A stretch of 64,000 bases of DNA from Haberlea rhodopensis (GCA_907163345.1 CAJQUN010000003.1:28349879-28413878), one strand, 5' to 3'; positions 44,800 to 57,584 are shown, numbered from the stretch's first letter. The notes: generated from the letters alone by a model not told the origin. Numbers and translations are program-made.

Positions 44800-46879
44800 T
44801 GGTTAGGCTATTAAGTGTACGTTCGTAATTGTTTATTCAAAACACTTCTATATTGCTTTGATTAAAGTTAAAAAATATTACTTTTAAGCAAAAGCATCGA
44901 GTGATTACTACTAAAATAAATAAAAAAGCTTAATAAACTTCACTTTATTATAAAATTGACATCACATCAGTTAAAGCAACAAAAACCATCTTCTGATTTG
45001 AAATACAGATAAACAGTTTTGAAAGTTTTTGCAAGCACACACGAAGTGTAAGATAATTAATTTGGTAAACATATGATGATACAAAATAAATTTTTGGATG
45101 CTTTAACTTCCAGGCATATAACATTCTGTAAAACTTAGTAGATTTTTACGATTGTTTTTCAAATTTGCTTATCTAAAACAGATTTTGAGTGTTTAATTTC
45201 ATTGTTTCTGCTATTGATTCTCTAAAAATAATTAGGTAAAAGCAGGTGCAGAAAAGCAAGTCATGAGATTTTTTCACTGCTTTAATTTGTGTGGTGGCAA
45301 TTTTATAATAATTTGAAACTCATTAGCTTTTTTTTTATTTTAATCAAAACCACTCAATGATTTTTCTTAAAAATAACTTTTTTTTCAAATTTAAGCAAAA
45401 GCAACATAAAAGTATTGTGAATAAGCAATTACAAACACACCGTTAATATAAATTTGTTTTGTTTTCGTTTTCGTATTTATTTGATATTTTTTCTAGAGAT
45501 CTTGAAAAAAATTATTTGCGTATTATTGCTATCCCAAGAGCTTTATCTTTAGGCTAGATCCAATATTACGAAGATTATGTAGATTTGGGTTACATTGAGG
45601 CCATGCACGTATGGGCAACCAAACCCTGTGGAAAAAAAAAACGTAGATTTGGTCCGAAAATATATCATGATTTTTTTGTTAACTCTGACAAATGTTTTCA
45701 TACAGTGGATATTTATAATTTCGTTGAATTTAAAATTATTAAGTAAGCATTTAACTACTTAACTGTGCAATTTGGAACTATATTAACTAAAACTTTCAAT
45801 ATACAATAATTTTTGTTAGCAATTTATTCATAGATTTGGGATTGTGAGAAATTTAGCTTAGCCATTTTCGAATTTATGTTATCACACATTTTTTCAACTG
45901 CTTCGATTGTCTGCGGCTTATAACATTTTTTTAACAGCAAAATATTTTACTAAACGAAATCGATGTACAAGACGAATTTGGCCAAATCAAAACAAAATCT
46001 TACAAGAAGCTCACGACTCAATGGTACAACTAAAGCCAACAACAACTAACTTAATAATCACGATAAATTTTAATGAACCTACAAGCCAGAATACTCTATT
46101 TCACAGCAAATTACATTACAAAAATCATCTATTCAATAAAAAGTGCCCACAAACAATCAGTTATGCATAAAAATCAATGACTAACTGAAAAGCAAAATAA
46201 ATTGAGGATTCTGAGCTTTGATCCAAGTCCACTTAGAATACTTCAAAATGGTAAAGTATTCAATCACAAAATTGAATTTTTAGATGATTAATTAAGAACA
46301 TAATTGCAAAGCATCTTTACTGTGCATTGAAAACGAGGTGAGATAGTTGTATTTCCATGGATATTAATATTGCGTTATACTGACAAAAAACTAATTTAAC
46401 ATGGATTAATAGAGTCCGGATGTAGTTAGCATCATTAAATTGCTTGCCCCGGCAAGAAATCAAGGAGATCCCAGTTTTGGGCTAAATCTATATTTTTACA
46501 AAATTCGAAAACTAGATACAAATATATATAAGGCAAAAGTTTTTTCGGCACAGTATACCAACATATTTAGCTTTAATTAATATTATTTTAGGTCAAAATT
46601 ATCAAATTACCCATCGCGTTTGTGCTTCATCACATATGTTCTTCTTCGTTTCTTCATCGCGCATGTTCGTATTCTTCATTTCCCAATCTTCATTGCTGAA
46701 AAAGGTTCAAAGTTTCCGGTTATTTCTCCACCATTTCATCGAAAACGTTCAAAGATTCCTGTGATTTCTCCATCATTTCATCGAAAACGTTCAACAAGCA
46801 AGGAAGAAGCGAGAGAAAAAACGTACTTCAAAATCTGGTATTCGGGTGTTTAGCGTTCACCACTAGAGTCAAATGCTGC
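44800..46879. other. Non-coding interval
   Basis: 3' flank of the thaumatin-like gene and AT-rich spacer. A small direct repeat (CCATTTCATCGAAAACGTTCAA, twice, about 46731-46795) gives a short repetitive reading frame at 46620-46853, not accepted as a gene. Confidence 0.5.
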
Positions 46880-46884
46880 ACTTG

Positions 46885-47410
46885 CACCGTATAAACAAGT
46901 TAAAACCATTGGTGGATATATCTATTCTTTTGGTTAGAGACACTACCCGTCTCTATCAGTGCATGTAATGTACATGCACAGATAGACTCAGACAGTGCAT
47001 GCATATTACATGCACTGACTTTTCAAAATTTTAGTATGATGCATGTATGCAGCATGAACAAGTTGAAATCATCGGTACATGTATCTAGATTTTTGGTTAG
47101 AGACAGCAGTGCACTCCACCCTCGTGCAACGACTGAGTCTATTGGTGCATTTAATATACATGCTTCGATAGACTCATGCCGTGTATGTATATTACATGCA
47201 CCGACTTATTAAAATCTTACTATGTTGCCCTTACACCGCATGAACAAGTTGAAAACATTAGTGCATGTATCTAGGTTTTAATTAGAGACACCTGAGTCTA
47301 TCGATGAATTTGTTCTGTAGATATACATGCAGCACCTGAGTCTATCGGTATGTGCATCAATAAACTATAGCATTGTACGTATTTTACGTACACCACTGGA
47401 GTTTCTCCAG
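46885..47410. repeat. Tandem repeat, three units of about 165-190 bp
   Basis: Units begin near 46885, 47051 and 47238. Each carries (G/A)AACAAGTT(A/G)AAA..CAT..GTG(C/G)AT, then TTAGAGACA, then GAGTCTAT.GGTGCAT and ACATGCA/TGCATGT palindromes, ending in TTACATGCACCGAC-like sequence. Units are diverged. The third is shorter and merges into GACGTTGAC-type unique sequence after about 47410. Confidence 0.65.
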
Positions 47411-48123
47411 AAAGTTATATCACATGCACCACTTGAGTCTAGCAGAGCATGTATCTCACGTGCAATGTTAGACACAAGATGTGCACTTCTACCACTTTCA
47501 CCCAAAGACGTCAACGATGCAACATGACAATCAACAACATGCACCGTCAACAAACAAAGGTTGATTTTCTTACACAAAACAAACATGTTTCTCATATTAA
47601 TTTCATTGTTCAAACAACAGTTAGGGTGCCCATCGATTGAGTACTTGAAACAAAATTCATCATCATTAAAATATCACCACTTAGCAGATATAAAAAGTAT
47701 TACAGCACCGAATTCAAAACTGGAATTAACATTCAAAATCCTCTCTAAATTTCAACAGAATCATGAATATGATCTCTATCACAGTTAGATCGATAAAAAT
47801 CGCAGAAATTTGAAGAAATGCGAATTGCAGTAAAATTGAATATTTAAAGATCGATCTACAAAATCTGGAAATCCATAACCTACACGATTAGAATTCAAGT
47901 GCCCAATTAATTCAAAATTAATAACAAAAAATGATGAAAATGCCGTCGCTCAACGAATTAGATGAAAGAATTTCGGAAAAAAATGATCATCATGATTGCT
48001 CAATGAATTAGACTGAAAAAAATCTGAAATACGCCGTGATAACAATGGGCAAATTTGTTTTCTTATGGATGTAACACCAAACAATCATTGCTTTTCTTAA
48101 ACATCAATGAGTTACAAAAAGAA
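47411..48123. other. Non-coding interval
   Basis: Spacer with no recognised gene. Confidence 0.4.
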
Positions 48124-48131
48124 GCTAGAGT

Positions 48132-48906
48132 TAAGGGTGGGCATGGGGTCGGGTATTGTCCTGTTCAGGTTTGTCTGGTCAGGTACCCGACCAGTCGGGT
48201 AGTCATTTTGACTACCCGAATCTGACCCAAAATATCAGGTACCTGAAATATTTCGGGTATTTTGGGTACCATGTATACGGGTACCTGAAAATAGAGCAAA
48301 TTTTCCAACATCTTAAATAAAATTGCAGACAAACGGCGATGCCATAAGCCGCCTATGGCGGCGGCCTCCTGCGGCAACGGTCTCTTATGGTGCCCATAGT
48401 ACCACCATGGATTCATCAAGAAATGAAAAAGCTCACCTGATTTTTGAAATAGATGCCTGAAAATTCCCAAATTCGCTATCTGTTTATGCTCTTTGCACCC
48501 ATCTGCAAAGTCGCTCGTCAAATGTTTTTGTAGAGCTTTGATTGTTTGAAATCATGTGACTTGCTATCTGGAATTTTGATTGAAGGCTTAGAAGTGCAAA
48601 AATATTTGCGTGAAAGGGATATAAAGAAAGTGGAAGGCTTGGATTCTCGAAGCAAGAGAGTGAGTGAGAGGAAGATGAGCCTCGGGTAAAACAAAGAGGA
48701 ATAAAAGGCTGGAATATAAATATATAGTATGTAGTCAGGTTGCCCGACTTAAATTCGGGTATTAAAAAAATACACGACACCAAGGCGCTTACATAATTTC
48801 AGGTTCGGGTTAAACCCAAACTCGAATTTTTTTAAAAATACCCGATTCAGTCGGGTTGGGTCGGGTCGGTCGAGTACCCAATGGCTGAATAAAAATGCCA
48901 CCCCTA
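48132..48906. mobile_element. hAT MITE with GGGTACC subterminal motifs
   Basis: The 775 bp element begins TAAGGGTGGGCATGG and ends AATGCCACCCCTA. It is flanked by GCTAGAGT (48124-48131) and GCTAGAGG (48907-48914), 7 of 8 bases. The ends carry CGGGTA/TACCCGA motifs like 17478-18366. The middle is a unique, GC-richer stretch (about 48300-48720) that could be captured host sequence; its minus-strand frames show no known domain. Confidence 0.85.
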
Positions 48907-48914
48907 GCTAGAGG

Positions 48915-49500
48915 TGAATTAAGGATGAATAAATTACGTTTTCCAAGTTTCAGAAAATGTAACGTTGCACTGTTACATTGAAGGAAAAAAATCATATTCA
49001 AACATTCAAATTTATTTGAGAATTACAAAGTTAGGATCTGACGAGTTATATGTTCATGAATTATTGGAGAGAGAAGATATGGAAATTACGGAATTGCCCA
49101 TAAAACTGTTGCACTTTAACCATTAGGGCATCTTTAAGGGGTTTACAAATTGTCAACCAATTACAACCTCAATTGCATGGATAAGGGGGACAATTGCTAA
49201 TTTGCAAGATTGCAAATTTAACTGTACTTGCAATGTCATGTGGCATTGTAAGTGCAATTTCCTTTTTTTTTTGTTTTTTTAATAAATTTCAAATTGATTT
49301 ATTAAATATTATAATTATAATTATTATAAATAGTATAGAATATAAATATTGTATTTAAAATTAAAATAAATATTATATAAATATTATTATTATATAACTA
49401 TTATATATCATTAAAATATTTATAATTAAAATATAAATAATATAAATATTATTATTATATAAATATTTAAATATTTATTATAAATATGAATAAAATATAA
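48915..49500. other. AT-rich spacer before the pararetrovirus
   Basis: TTAGGGCATCTTTAAGGGG at about 49124-49142 resembles a Harbinger-type MITE terminus, but no matching right end or target duplication was found. Very AT-rich, low-complexity sequence follows at 49268-49500. Confidence 0.4.
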
Positions 49501-49788
49501 GGAGAATTGCAAGGAGGTACACTTTCGGGAAACATAATTCACTTAAGTTTTGGGAAATACAATAGTACAGAAAAATCAAATTTTCAAAATCTTTTATTCC
49601 AATTTCAAAATTTCAAACCAATCTGGTGTTTTATTTTGACTCTTATACCCCTCGATGATTTAGTAAATTGGAACTCCTTTGAATTTTATTTTGATAACAA
49701 ATAGGCCTCTGTGTAATATTAAATTTATAAAAAGATGCATTTTAAACTCCTTTTACGAGTCCTTTATTTTTGGATCATTGGCACAAAA

Positions 49789-49800
49789 TGGTATCAGAGC
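49789..49800 (+). other. Met-tRNA primer-binding site of the pararetrovirus
   Basis: TGGTATCAGAGC is the standard initiator Met-tRNA complement used by caulimoviruses and copia elements. There is no LTR immediately upstream and a pararetroviral RT lies downstream, so the viral reading is preferred. Confidence 0.75.
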
Positions 49801-49880
49801 TTAGTTTTATTCTGGAAATATTAAAATAATATTTTGAATATTAATATCATCCCAAATGGAGGGAGACAATACATAAGAAT

Positions 49881-50200
49881 ATGGATCCAAACGAATGTTC
49901 GAGTTGTCACTCATACAGGCGGTACTTCCAAAAATTGGAAGAATTAAATCAAAAGCATATGACGGAAGCTCAATGCTTCAACCATAAGTGGAAATTATTA
50001 CGAGGAACATGATTATGCCTAACTGGCATAAACCATTACAAGAAACTCGGAGAGGATGGGTAAGAGACTTTATCAAGTCAACCTCAAACTAAAGTTTCAG
50101 TTAGCCGAATTTCAGAAAGACGGTCATCTTGAACATGAGGATGTTATTCCAGACCCCAATGATCCAATAGGGTCTGGACCAGATGATTAGGATGGGAGAA
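49881..50200 (+). pseudogene. N-terminal part of the pararetroviral polyprotein
   Basis: A reading frame beginning MDPNECSSCHS runs about 43 codons to a stop. Coding-like sequence then continues in other frames (including LAEFQKDGHLEHEDVIPDP) up to the gypsy insertion at 50206. It lacks a recognisable domain. It is assigned to the virus by position between the primer site and the downstream parts. Confidence 0.5.
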
Positions 50201-50205
50201 CCAAC

Positions 50206-51646
50206 TGATAAGTGTGATTTTTACACTTATATTTCTAGGATTTTTAATACTGTTTATGTTGATTCCTGGACGATATTATGCGCTTTTGTGTTGTCTTTGT
50301 CTATTTTAGGAATCAAGGTCGGATTATATGAAAGCGGAGAATTTATACTTAAAATGATGAAAAAGGACTCAAATTAGCGAACCAATCGAAGAAGCGGCGA
50401 AAAACTCAACATTTGAAGATTTCAAGACAGCTATTGATCGCTAACATATATGCGATCGATCGCTAGAGAGGCACAAAGTTGAATACATTTTTAAGAATCT
50501 ATCGATCGATTGGTACACATGTACCGATCGATCGGTCGCTTTCCGTAACTTAAAGGGTTTAATTCATGAAAATACAGATCGATTGGTACATCCTAGTGAT
50601 CCAACCTTTTAGAGTTATAGCACTACAAGAAATCTTCCTAAATTCTTCTCCACTATATAAGACACAAAATGGCCGACCATAAGGGAATTTTGTCTCATAA
50701 TTCACCCTAGAATTCACCTCTCCACCATCTTCAAGCCGCTAAGCAAAGATTCAACCAAGAGACGGAAGACGATCAACACTCGGAATCAATTCCTCGCGTC
50801 TATTAGTATTTCTGAACCTTTAACTTATTTGATTTATAGTTTTTGATGTTATTTTGTTTTGAATATTTATATAATCATCTTTCTATGAAGTTGATTATAG
50901 GCTAGTTCTCTTTTATCAAGACTTGGGGATCCTATGTATGAACCTATGATTTAATTATTAGTTATTTTGATTGAAACCATATGATCTTTGTGCATAGTTT
51001 ATAATTTTAATGCTTTTCATGGATTGATCACCATTGAATTGAAGTGGGTGTTATAATTGAGATTGAGAGATGATGTTATAATATGATCTTGTAAATTATG
51101 CCATGGATTTCAGACTGAGATCGAGAGATGAAGTCATTTACGTGTGTGATAGCCATATATATCTAGTAATCGAAAGCTAGAAGTTGTCATAAAGTGTTTT
51201 GCGATATTGATTTGTTAAAGAAGTGAACAAGAGTTACTTACTGTAATTTAATATTAGGTTTAATATAGCTAGAGAGTATATTAGATAATCCCGGAGAACT
51301 TGTCACCTTGGAATCATATGGAAAATCATTCGATGCTTAATTGTAGGGGATTGCAAAGGTGAACCAATGTCTTGATAGTTCATTTTTATTGAATTCTTCG
51401 TTTTAGTTCGCTTGTTGATTGTGAGATTTGATTTATTTCGTTATTTTATTATTGCATAATCGTTAACCAACTATCGTATGCTAAATATAATTAAATTGAG
51501 TGAGTTTGGTAACTACTACTAGTCCATGTAGGTACGACATCCCTACTTCTTAAAACGATACTAAAACTTGACAACCGTGTAGTTGCGGTCTAATCGCAAA
51601 TTGAATTAAATTGGTAATTATTTTGTGTTAAAGAAAAGTGCGATCA
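50206..51646 (+). repeat. 5' LTR of the gypsy-type element
   Basis: 1441 bp. A GATCGATCG-rich stretch lies at about 50445-50545. It corresponds over its whole length to 54109-55557. Confidence 0.85.
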
Positions 51647-51692
51647 AGTTTTTTGCGCTGTTGCCAGTGAATCTATTGACTTAGGGCGGCGT

Positions 51693-52001
51693 GTGGAGTT
51701 GTTTATCCGGAGTGCCATCCTCGGCTCACCTATATCCGGCATGCCATGTCCTGCCATTATCACTGAGTTATGTCACCGGCAAGGAGTTGCTTGGGATGAC
51801 GATGAGGAGATTTTACCTCCGATGTCTGCTATCGTGATTCATGATCCTGCCACCGCCGTCACCGCACCAAGGAGAGCACGTGCCAGACCTTCAGGCAGTC
51901 GGAATGCATCTCAGCTGACTACATCTTCTGTTGCGCCTGAGTCTTCCCCTGTTACTCTAGACTCGATCCACCACGAGGTACGGGCTATGCGTCTACGATA
52001 G
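51693..52001 (+). pseudogene. Gag-region remnant (plant-transposon-domain type)
   Basis: A 102-codon frame with GMPCPAIITELCHRQGVAWDDDEE and a basic, Ala/Arg-rich tail resembles the C-terminal part of the plant-transposon-protein domain found in Athila/Tat-type elements (pattern ITxLCxRxGVxxxxDEE). It is probably a leftover N-terminal coding piece of a deleted gag. A low-complexity proline-rich stretch follows at about 52060-52150. Confidence 0.5.
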
Positions 52002-53388
52002 GAGGAGTTCCTGCACTACCAATACGAGTGGAACAATGCAATGACACAAGGCTTCCCAGCCATTCAGTTTCCACAACCGCTTCAATGCCCACCATTACAG
52101 TCGTTCCCACCATACCAGCCACACCCACCAGTGCCCCCACCGGAGCATGAGGATAAGGGTGATGATTACTGATGATCGTCGCTGAGGTATGTGTTTTGCC
52201 ATTATTTTTTATTGTCGATGTACATTAAGGGCAATGCACATGTTAAGTTTGGGGGTGTTTACTTTCTAATGCTATCTGTTGTGTGTTGTTGACTGTCTTT
52301 TGATATGATTTTTGCTGGCTATCTAGTGAAACTATCACTTGTGTTTTCCTTGAGCACCTACTTTTTTTTTTATGGAACATGAGTTCTAAATTGGGAAATA
52401 ATCGAATTAGATTTGCAACGGTTATACATGATGAAACCAATCTTGCTTTACATATCAGCTTGAGTCTTGAAATTTTTTGACTTGTATGTGACTATCCTGT
52501 ATTGAGTTAGTATGTCAAAGTTGAGGAGTCTTTGTAGCACTTTGAGTCATGATTTTGTGGACTTAATGATTTGTCTTGAGAACCTTAAAGTCACCCTAGA
52601 ACCTTTTGATGAGGGCACTTTGAGGAGAAATTTTATAATTATAAACTTGACTTGGATATGATTTAGGCGCTTTTTGGAACGTTTGAGCCTTTCAAGCCTA
52701 CCTTGTCTATATCACTCCCTAGTGTCCAACTTTAAGCTTGATTGAATAAGAATGAAAATTAGCCATCATTTGACTTTTGTTGATAATCTCATTATACCTA
52801 CCATTTTATGAGCCTAAAAAGAATTTGTATCCTCACCCTAAGGGAGTATAATGAATTTCTTGCACATACTATGTTTTGAGCTATTACAAGAAAAAAATTC
52901 AATGCCTATTGAAACAATAGAAAAAAGAATGGCATAGTGAAGTAATAGCATATTATTGTGATGATGAACCATGTGGAGATCTGCCATTGACTATATTCAG
53001 TAAATCTAACACAGCCCATGATCATAAGTTATGAAGAAAACGAAAGTGAAATGTGCTAAAATGAATATACATATTATACTCTCTTCCTTGCGTATACATA
53101 CATTTTCTTTGAAACCGACACCAAAGGCCTAACATTATAAACTTGAAAAAACCTTTTGATCCAAGTCTAGGGATTAATTACATTAGTGGAGAAGTGCTTG
53201 AAAAATAGGCATATGGGGTGCTTGATGGCAATCTTGACATTGAGTTGTTTAACATGGTTTGATCTTGAAGATATCCATGAAACTTAATATTGACAGTAGC
53301 ACACACACACGTTCCAATTTTGTGATGTATTGCTTAACCTAGGAGAAAACACGTCTTGTTAATTTTTGGATTGACTCTTGTTTGTGTG

Positions 53389-53976
53389 CTATGTTGCACG
53401 GATACGGATACGCGGATACATGGATACGCAGATACGGGTACGATTGCATGGGATTTTTGAAATTTGTAGGATACGATACGTCTGGATACGACAAATTTTT
53501 TTAATTATTTATATATATATATAAATATATAATTAATAATATTTGTAAGAAATCAAGTTTCAAGCATATAATCAACATTAAACACATTAGAAATCAGAAT
53601 ATAGTTGCAAACTCACCAACTTCACGACAAATGGTAAAATATTAATCCAGGACATCTAAAAATTTCAAGCATATGATCGACATTAAACACATTAAGGTGG
53701 TTAGGAAATAGGGATTAAGTTAAATAATTTAATTTTAATTACAGTTTGAACCCTATTTTTTAAAAAAATTCCAAAAGTTCACGTATCTAAGCGTGTCGGA
53801 TACGGTCAGTGGCGTATCTTGACCGTATCCTAAACGTATCCGAAATAAAAACTTAATTTTTGTCCCCAGATACGCCACGTGGCATATACGTATCGGTGCC
53901 GTATCCACGCGTATCCGTATCCCAGAAGTATCCGATACTTGACCGTGAATTTTTTTGGAGTATCGGTGCAATATAG
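53389..53976. mobile_element. MITE of the CTATGTTGCAC family, copy 2
   Basis: 588 bp, closely similar along its length to 12486-13076. Termini CTATGTTGCACGGATACGG and TATCGGTGCAATATAG. Perfect 8 bp duplication TTTGTGTG (53381-53388, 53977-53984). It lies in the internal region of the gypsy-type element, making a third nesting level. Confidence 0.92.
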
Positions 53977-54108
53977 TTTGTGTGTAAGTGAGGTTTCTGC
54001 GCTATACATTTGAGTTGCTAGTTAATTCTTTTAAAGTGTTAAGGATTAACTCTATATTTTAAATCTCATTCTTGCTCGAGGACGATCAAGTGATAAGTTT
54101 GGGGGAGT

Positions 54109-55557
54109 TGATAAGTGTGATTTTTACACTTATATTTCTATGATTTTTAATAATGTTTATGTTGATTCCTGGACGATATTATGCGCTTCTGTGTTGTCTT
54201 GTCTATTTCAGGAATCAAGGTCGGATTATATGAAAGTGGAGAATTTATGCTTAAAGTGATGAAAAAGGACTCAAATGAGCGAACCTATCGAAGAAGCAGC
54301 AAAAACTCAACTTTTGAAGATTTCAAGGCAGCGATCGATCGCTAAAATATATGCGATCGATCGCTAGAGAGGCAGAAAGTTGAATAAACTTTTAAGAATC
54401 TATCGATTGATTGTTACACATGTACGATCTATCGGTTGCTTGTCATAACTTAAAGGGTTTAATTCATGGAAATAGCGATCGGTACATCCTAGCGATCGAT
54501 CGGTAACCGAGAAAATCTGGAAAAAAAATCCTTTTAGAGTTTGAGTCCTACAAGGAATCTTCCTAAATTCTTCTCCACTATATAAGACACAAAGTGGCCG
54601 ACTCTAAGAGACTTTTGGCTCATAATTCACCCTAGAATTCACCTCACCACCATCTTCAAACCGCCAAACAAAAATTCAACCAAGAGAAGGAAGACGAACA
54701 ACGCCCGGAATCAATTCCTCGCGTCTATTAGTATTTATGAACATTTAGCTTATCTGATTTATAGTTTTTGATGTTATTTTGTTTTGAATATTTATATATT
54801 CATCTTTCTATGAAGATGATTATAGGCTAGTTTTCTTTTATCAAGACTTGGGGATCCTATGTATGAACCTATGATTTAATTATTAGTTATTTTGATTGAA
54901 ACAATATGATCTTTGTGCATACTTTATATTTCATGGATTGATCACCATAAAAATTGAGGTGGGTGTGTTATAATTGAGATCGAGAGATGATGTCATAATA
55001 TGACCTAGTAAATTATGTCATGTATTTCAGACTGAGATCGAGAGATGAAGTCAAATACGTGTGTGATAAACATGGATAACTAGTAATCGAAAGCTAGAAG
55101 TTTTCATAAAGCTTTTGTGATATTTATTTGTTAAATAAGTGAACGACAGTTACTTACTGCAATTTAATATTAGGTTTAATATAACTCAAGAGAGTATATT
55201 AGATAATTCTGGAGAACTTGTCACATTGGAATCATATGGAAAATCAATCAATGCTAATGAGATAATTGTAGGGGATTGCATAGGTGAACCAATGTTTTGA
55301 TAGTTCATCTCTAATGAATTCTTCGATTTAGTGCGCTTGTTAATTGTGAGTTTTGATTTATTTTGTTATTTTACTATTGCATAATTATCAACCAACTATC
55401 GTAGGCTAATTATAATTAAACTGGTTGAGTTTGGTAATACTATTAGTCCATACGTGTACGACATCCCTACTTCTTAGAACTATACTAAAATTTGACAATT
55501 GTGCACTTGCGGTCTAATCGCATATTGAATTAGATCTCGTAGACTTAAAAACAATCA
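54109..55557 (+). repeat. 3' LTR of the gypsy-type element
   Basis: 1449 bp. Matches the left LTR with scattered substitutions and indels. Preceded by TAAGTTTGGGGGAGT (purine tract). Confidence 0.85.
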
Positions 55558-56860
55558 AGTTGGCAGAATTCCTCAACTTCCACCACCAGAAAGTTGAGGT
55601 CACACAATCCATCACTCGATGGAGATCAAAGAATGCCCCATCAAGAAGATTTTACTTATGGAGCAACTTTAGATCCCCCAGTTGGAACAAGGAGTCGCTC
55701 GCGCAGTCAGACATGCATCAAACGCCTCGGGAAATCTCAGTTAGATCCGAGACATCCATACAGACTTTTGCTCAACATGGATATCTTGGATTTTACAAAT
55801 CGAGAAGTTCTTATTGATGAAAGGGCTTCAACAATGAGAATCGAAACAGGAACGCTTAATCTAAGCAAAGAAGGATTCAAATTACTCATTAATATGGGTC
55901 TAGAACGATCAGCAAAAATTGCATGGGAACTCTCAGACCTAGGTATCAAGGAAGAAGTTCTAGCCGGAGAGTCCTTGAAAGAAATTGTGGACAAAGTGGC
56001 TGATTTTTTTAAAATCTGTTTTATTGGAGTTGATTAATTCGAAGGAATGAAGCAAGAGAAGGCGAAAAAATATAGACAATCTCTATATAGCCTGAAACTA
56101 CATGATATCTGTTATGTAGACGACGACATCAAACTCTACACAGAGTATAGATGGAAGGCAAATATGACAGAAAAGATGTAGCCGATCTGCTCTTTACCAA
56201 AATATCTAGTCCATGGAGAGAAAAGCTTATCCGTGAATATACACCGCAAGAAATAAAGAATGTCATTTCTTAAAATGAAGCTTGCGTGCTATCAAGCAAA
56301 ACTCCAAAAGAATCACAAGAAGCTAAGAAGAATCAACAAAACTTCTCTCTGCTGGTCATGGAATGATATTCCTACAATCATTGGAAACTATCCCCAAAGG
56401 TGGAAGATGAAAAAACACAGAAATCATCATTATGCCCGAGGAAGTAGTTCGAAAAGAAGTAGGTCTTCATGGAGTCCTAGAAAGTTATGGTCAAAGCAAA
56501 CACCCGAAGTTACAGACCAGTGCAAAGATCAGGACCAACAAGGAGTAGAACCTCGTCCACGGGTTCTAGCAGAACACCAACGAAGAGAACTTTTAGACGC
56601 ACTCATACTCGTGCGAATGAGAGTTTCAAAGATTGTAACTGTTGGACATGCAGAACAAGAGGACATATCTCTACAGATTGTCCAGAGAACCAAAACCGAG
56701 GAGTAAGATAGTTCGAGTATACCAAGGAGTTAGATGATGCGTTTATTTCCAGGATTTGGTGCAGGTGTATCAATTTGAGGATATCCCCTCAGACGAAAGC
56801 ATCTACGAAGAAGATATCTATTCTGATAATGGAGGTGAATCCAGTTCAGAATCAGAGTGA
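55558..56860 (+). pseudogene. Pararetroviral coat-protein-like region with CCHC knuckle
   Basis: A long broken frame (about 55594-56180) carries an alpha-helical type segment (LLINMGLERSAKIAWELSD). At 56640-56681 the sequence encodes CWTCRTRGHISTDC, a C-x2-C-x4-H-x4-C zinc knuckle, preceded by a basic Arg/Ser-rich stretch and followed by an acidic Ser/Asp/Glu patch (about 56770-56850), the usual coat-protein layout. Frameshifts and stops interrupt it. Confidence 0.65.
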
Positions 56861-56939
56861 ATGAGAGTTCCTTCAACACATGATCAGAAGGGCCGACATG
56901 ATTTTTCTCTTATAGCACTGTTTCTCATAAAACTCTTAT

Positions 56940-57530
56940 GATGATCATGAAGGAAGAGCCAAAACTTCAGATATATGATGGATTTACAATTGGAAAAATG
57001 GAAAAAGCCATGGATATGATTAGTTTTTGAAGCATGAAGCATCCGATTATCAATAAGGTGACAACATGTGAATTTGCGATCCCGATGGAATTCACGGGAA
57101 ACCAAATTGAGATGATTTTGCAAAAGCAGTATTGCCGGATATTATTAATACTCCGACGATTGGAGAGATCAACATGAGGATACAAGATCAGCCTGTTCTG
57201 AACAGAAGCATGAGCCTTATGATCGAGCCAAGAATGATTTATTTCCAACGGGATAGGTTGATCAGCAACTATCTCGGGGAAAAATGGAAATCCGTCTCGA
57301 GCAGGATTCAGAAAATCCCTGATGTATTCAAAACAACAGGAATGCTGAAATGCCCAGAAGGCTGGAGAGAAGTTCAGATAATCTTCGACATTACTGAGAA
57401 GAACAGTTGCTGGGACTGTAGGTATGATCCCAGAACAGCTTATTCTTGGGATTGAGTTTCTTGATGAACACAAACCTTGGGAAAGATTACAGGATGGAAT
57501 GGAATTCACGGTGGACGGAAAAAGATATAT
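56940..57530 (+). pseudogene. Pararetroviral polyprotein segment of unassigned role
   Basis: Open segments (57132-57455 and flanking frames) continue the same polyprotein between knuckle and protease. They include VLNRSMSLMIEPRMIYFQRD and an ILGIEFLDEHKPWERL piece. I could not match them to movement protein or another domain with confidence. Confidence 0.45.
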
Positions 57531-57584
57531 AATCCGATGATCACCAGTTCATTCTCAATATACATCTCAGTCGGAATGTTATAC

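Larger units (their letters stand above)
50206..55557 (+). mobile_element. Non-autonomous Ty3-gypsy-type LTR element nested in the pararetrovirus
   Basis: LTRs at 50206-51646 and 54109-55557 start TGATAAGTGTGATTTTTACA and end ATCA. A PBS-region motif TTTTTTGCGCTGTTGCC follows the left LTR, close to the TTTTTGGCGCCGTTGCC typical of Athila/Tat-type gypsy elements. A purine tract TTTGGGGGAG precedes the right LTR. The internal region is only about 2.5 kb, including a 588 bp MITE, and has no pol. LTRs are clearly diverged with several indels. The bases flanking the two ends (CCAAC, AGTTG) do not match, so there is no target duplication. Confidence 0.85.

Noticed and set aside
46620..46853. 77-codon frame with an internal repeat (FHRKRS)
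   Set aside because: It is a short direct repeat in spacer DNA, with no domain.
48165..48521. 118-codon minus-strand frame in the 48 kb MITE
   Set aside because: It runs from the MITE's subterminal repeats into its core and shows no known domain; it is noted only as a possible captured fragment.
49124..49500. Harbinger-like MITE starting GGGCATCTTTAAGGGG
   Set aside because: No matching right terminus or TTA/TAA duplication was found.
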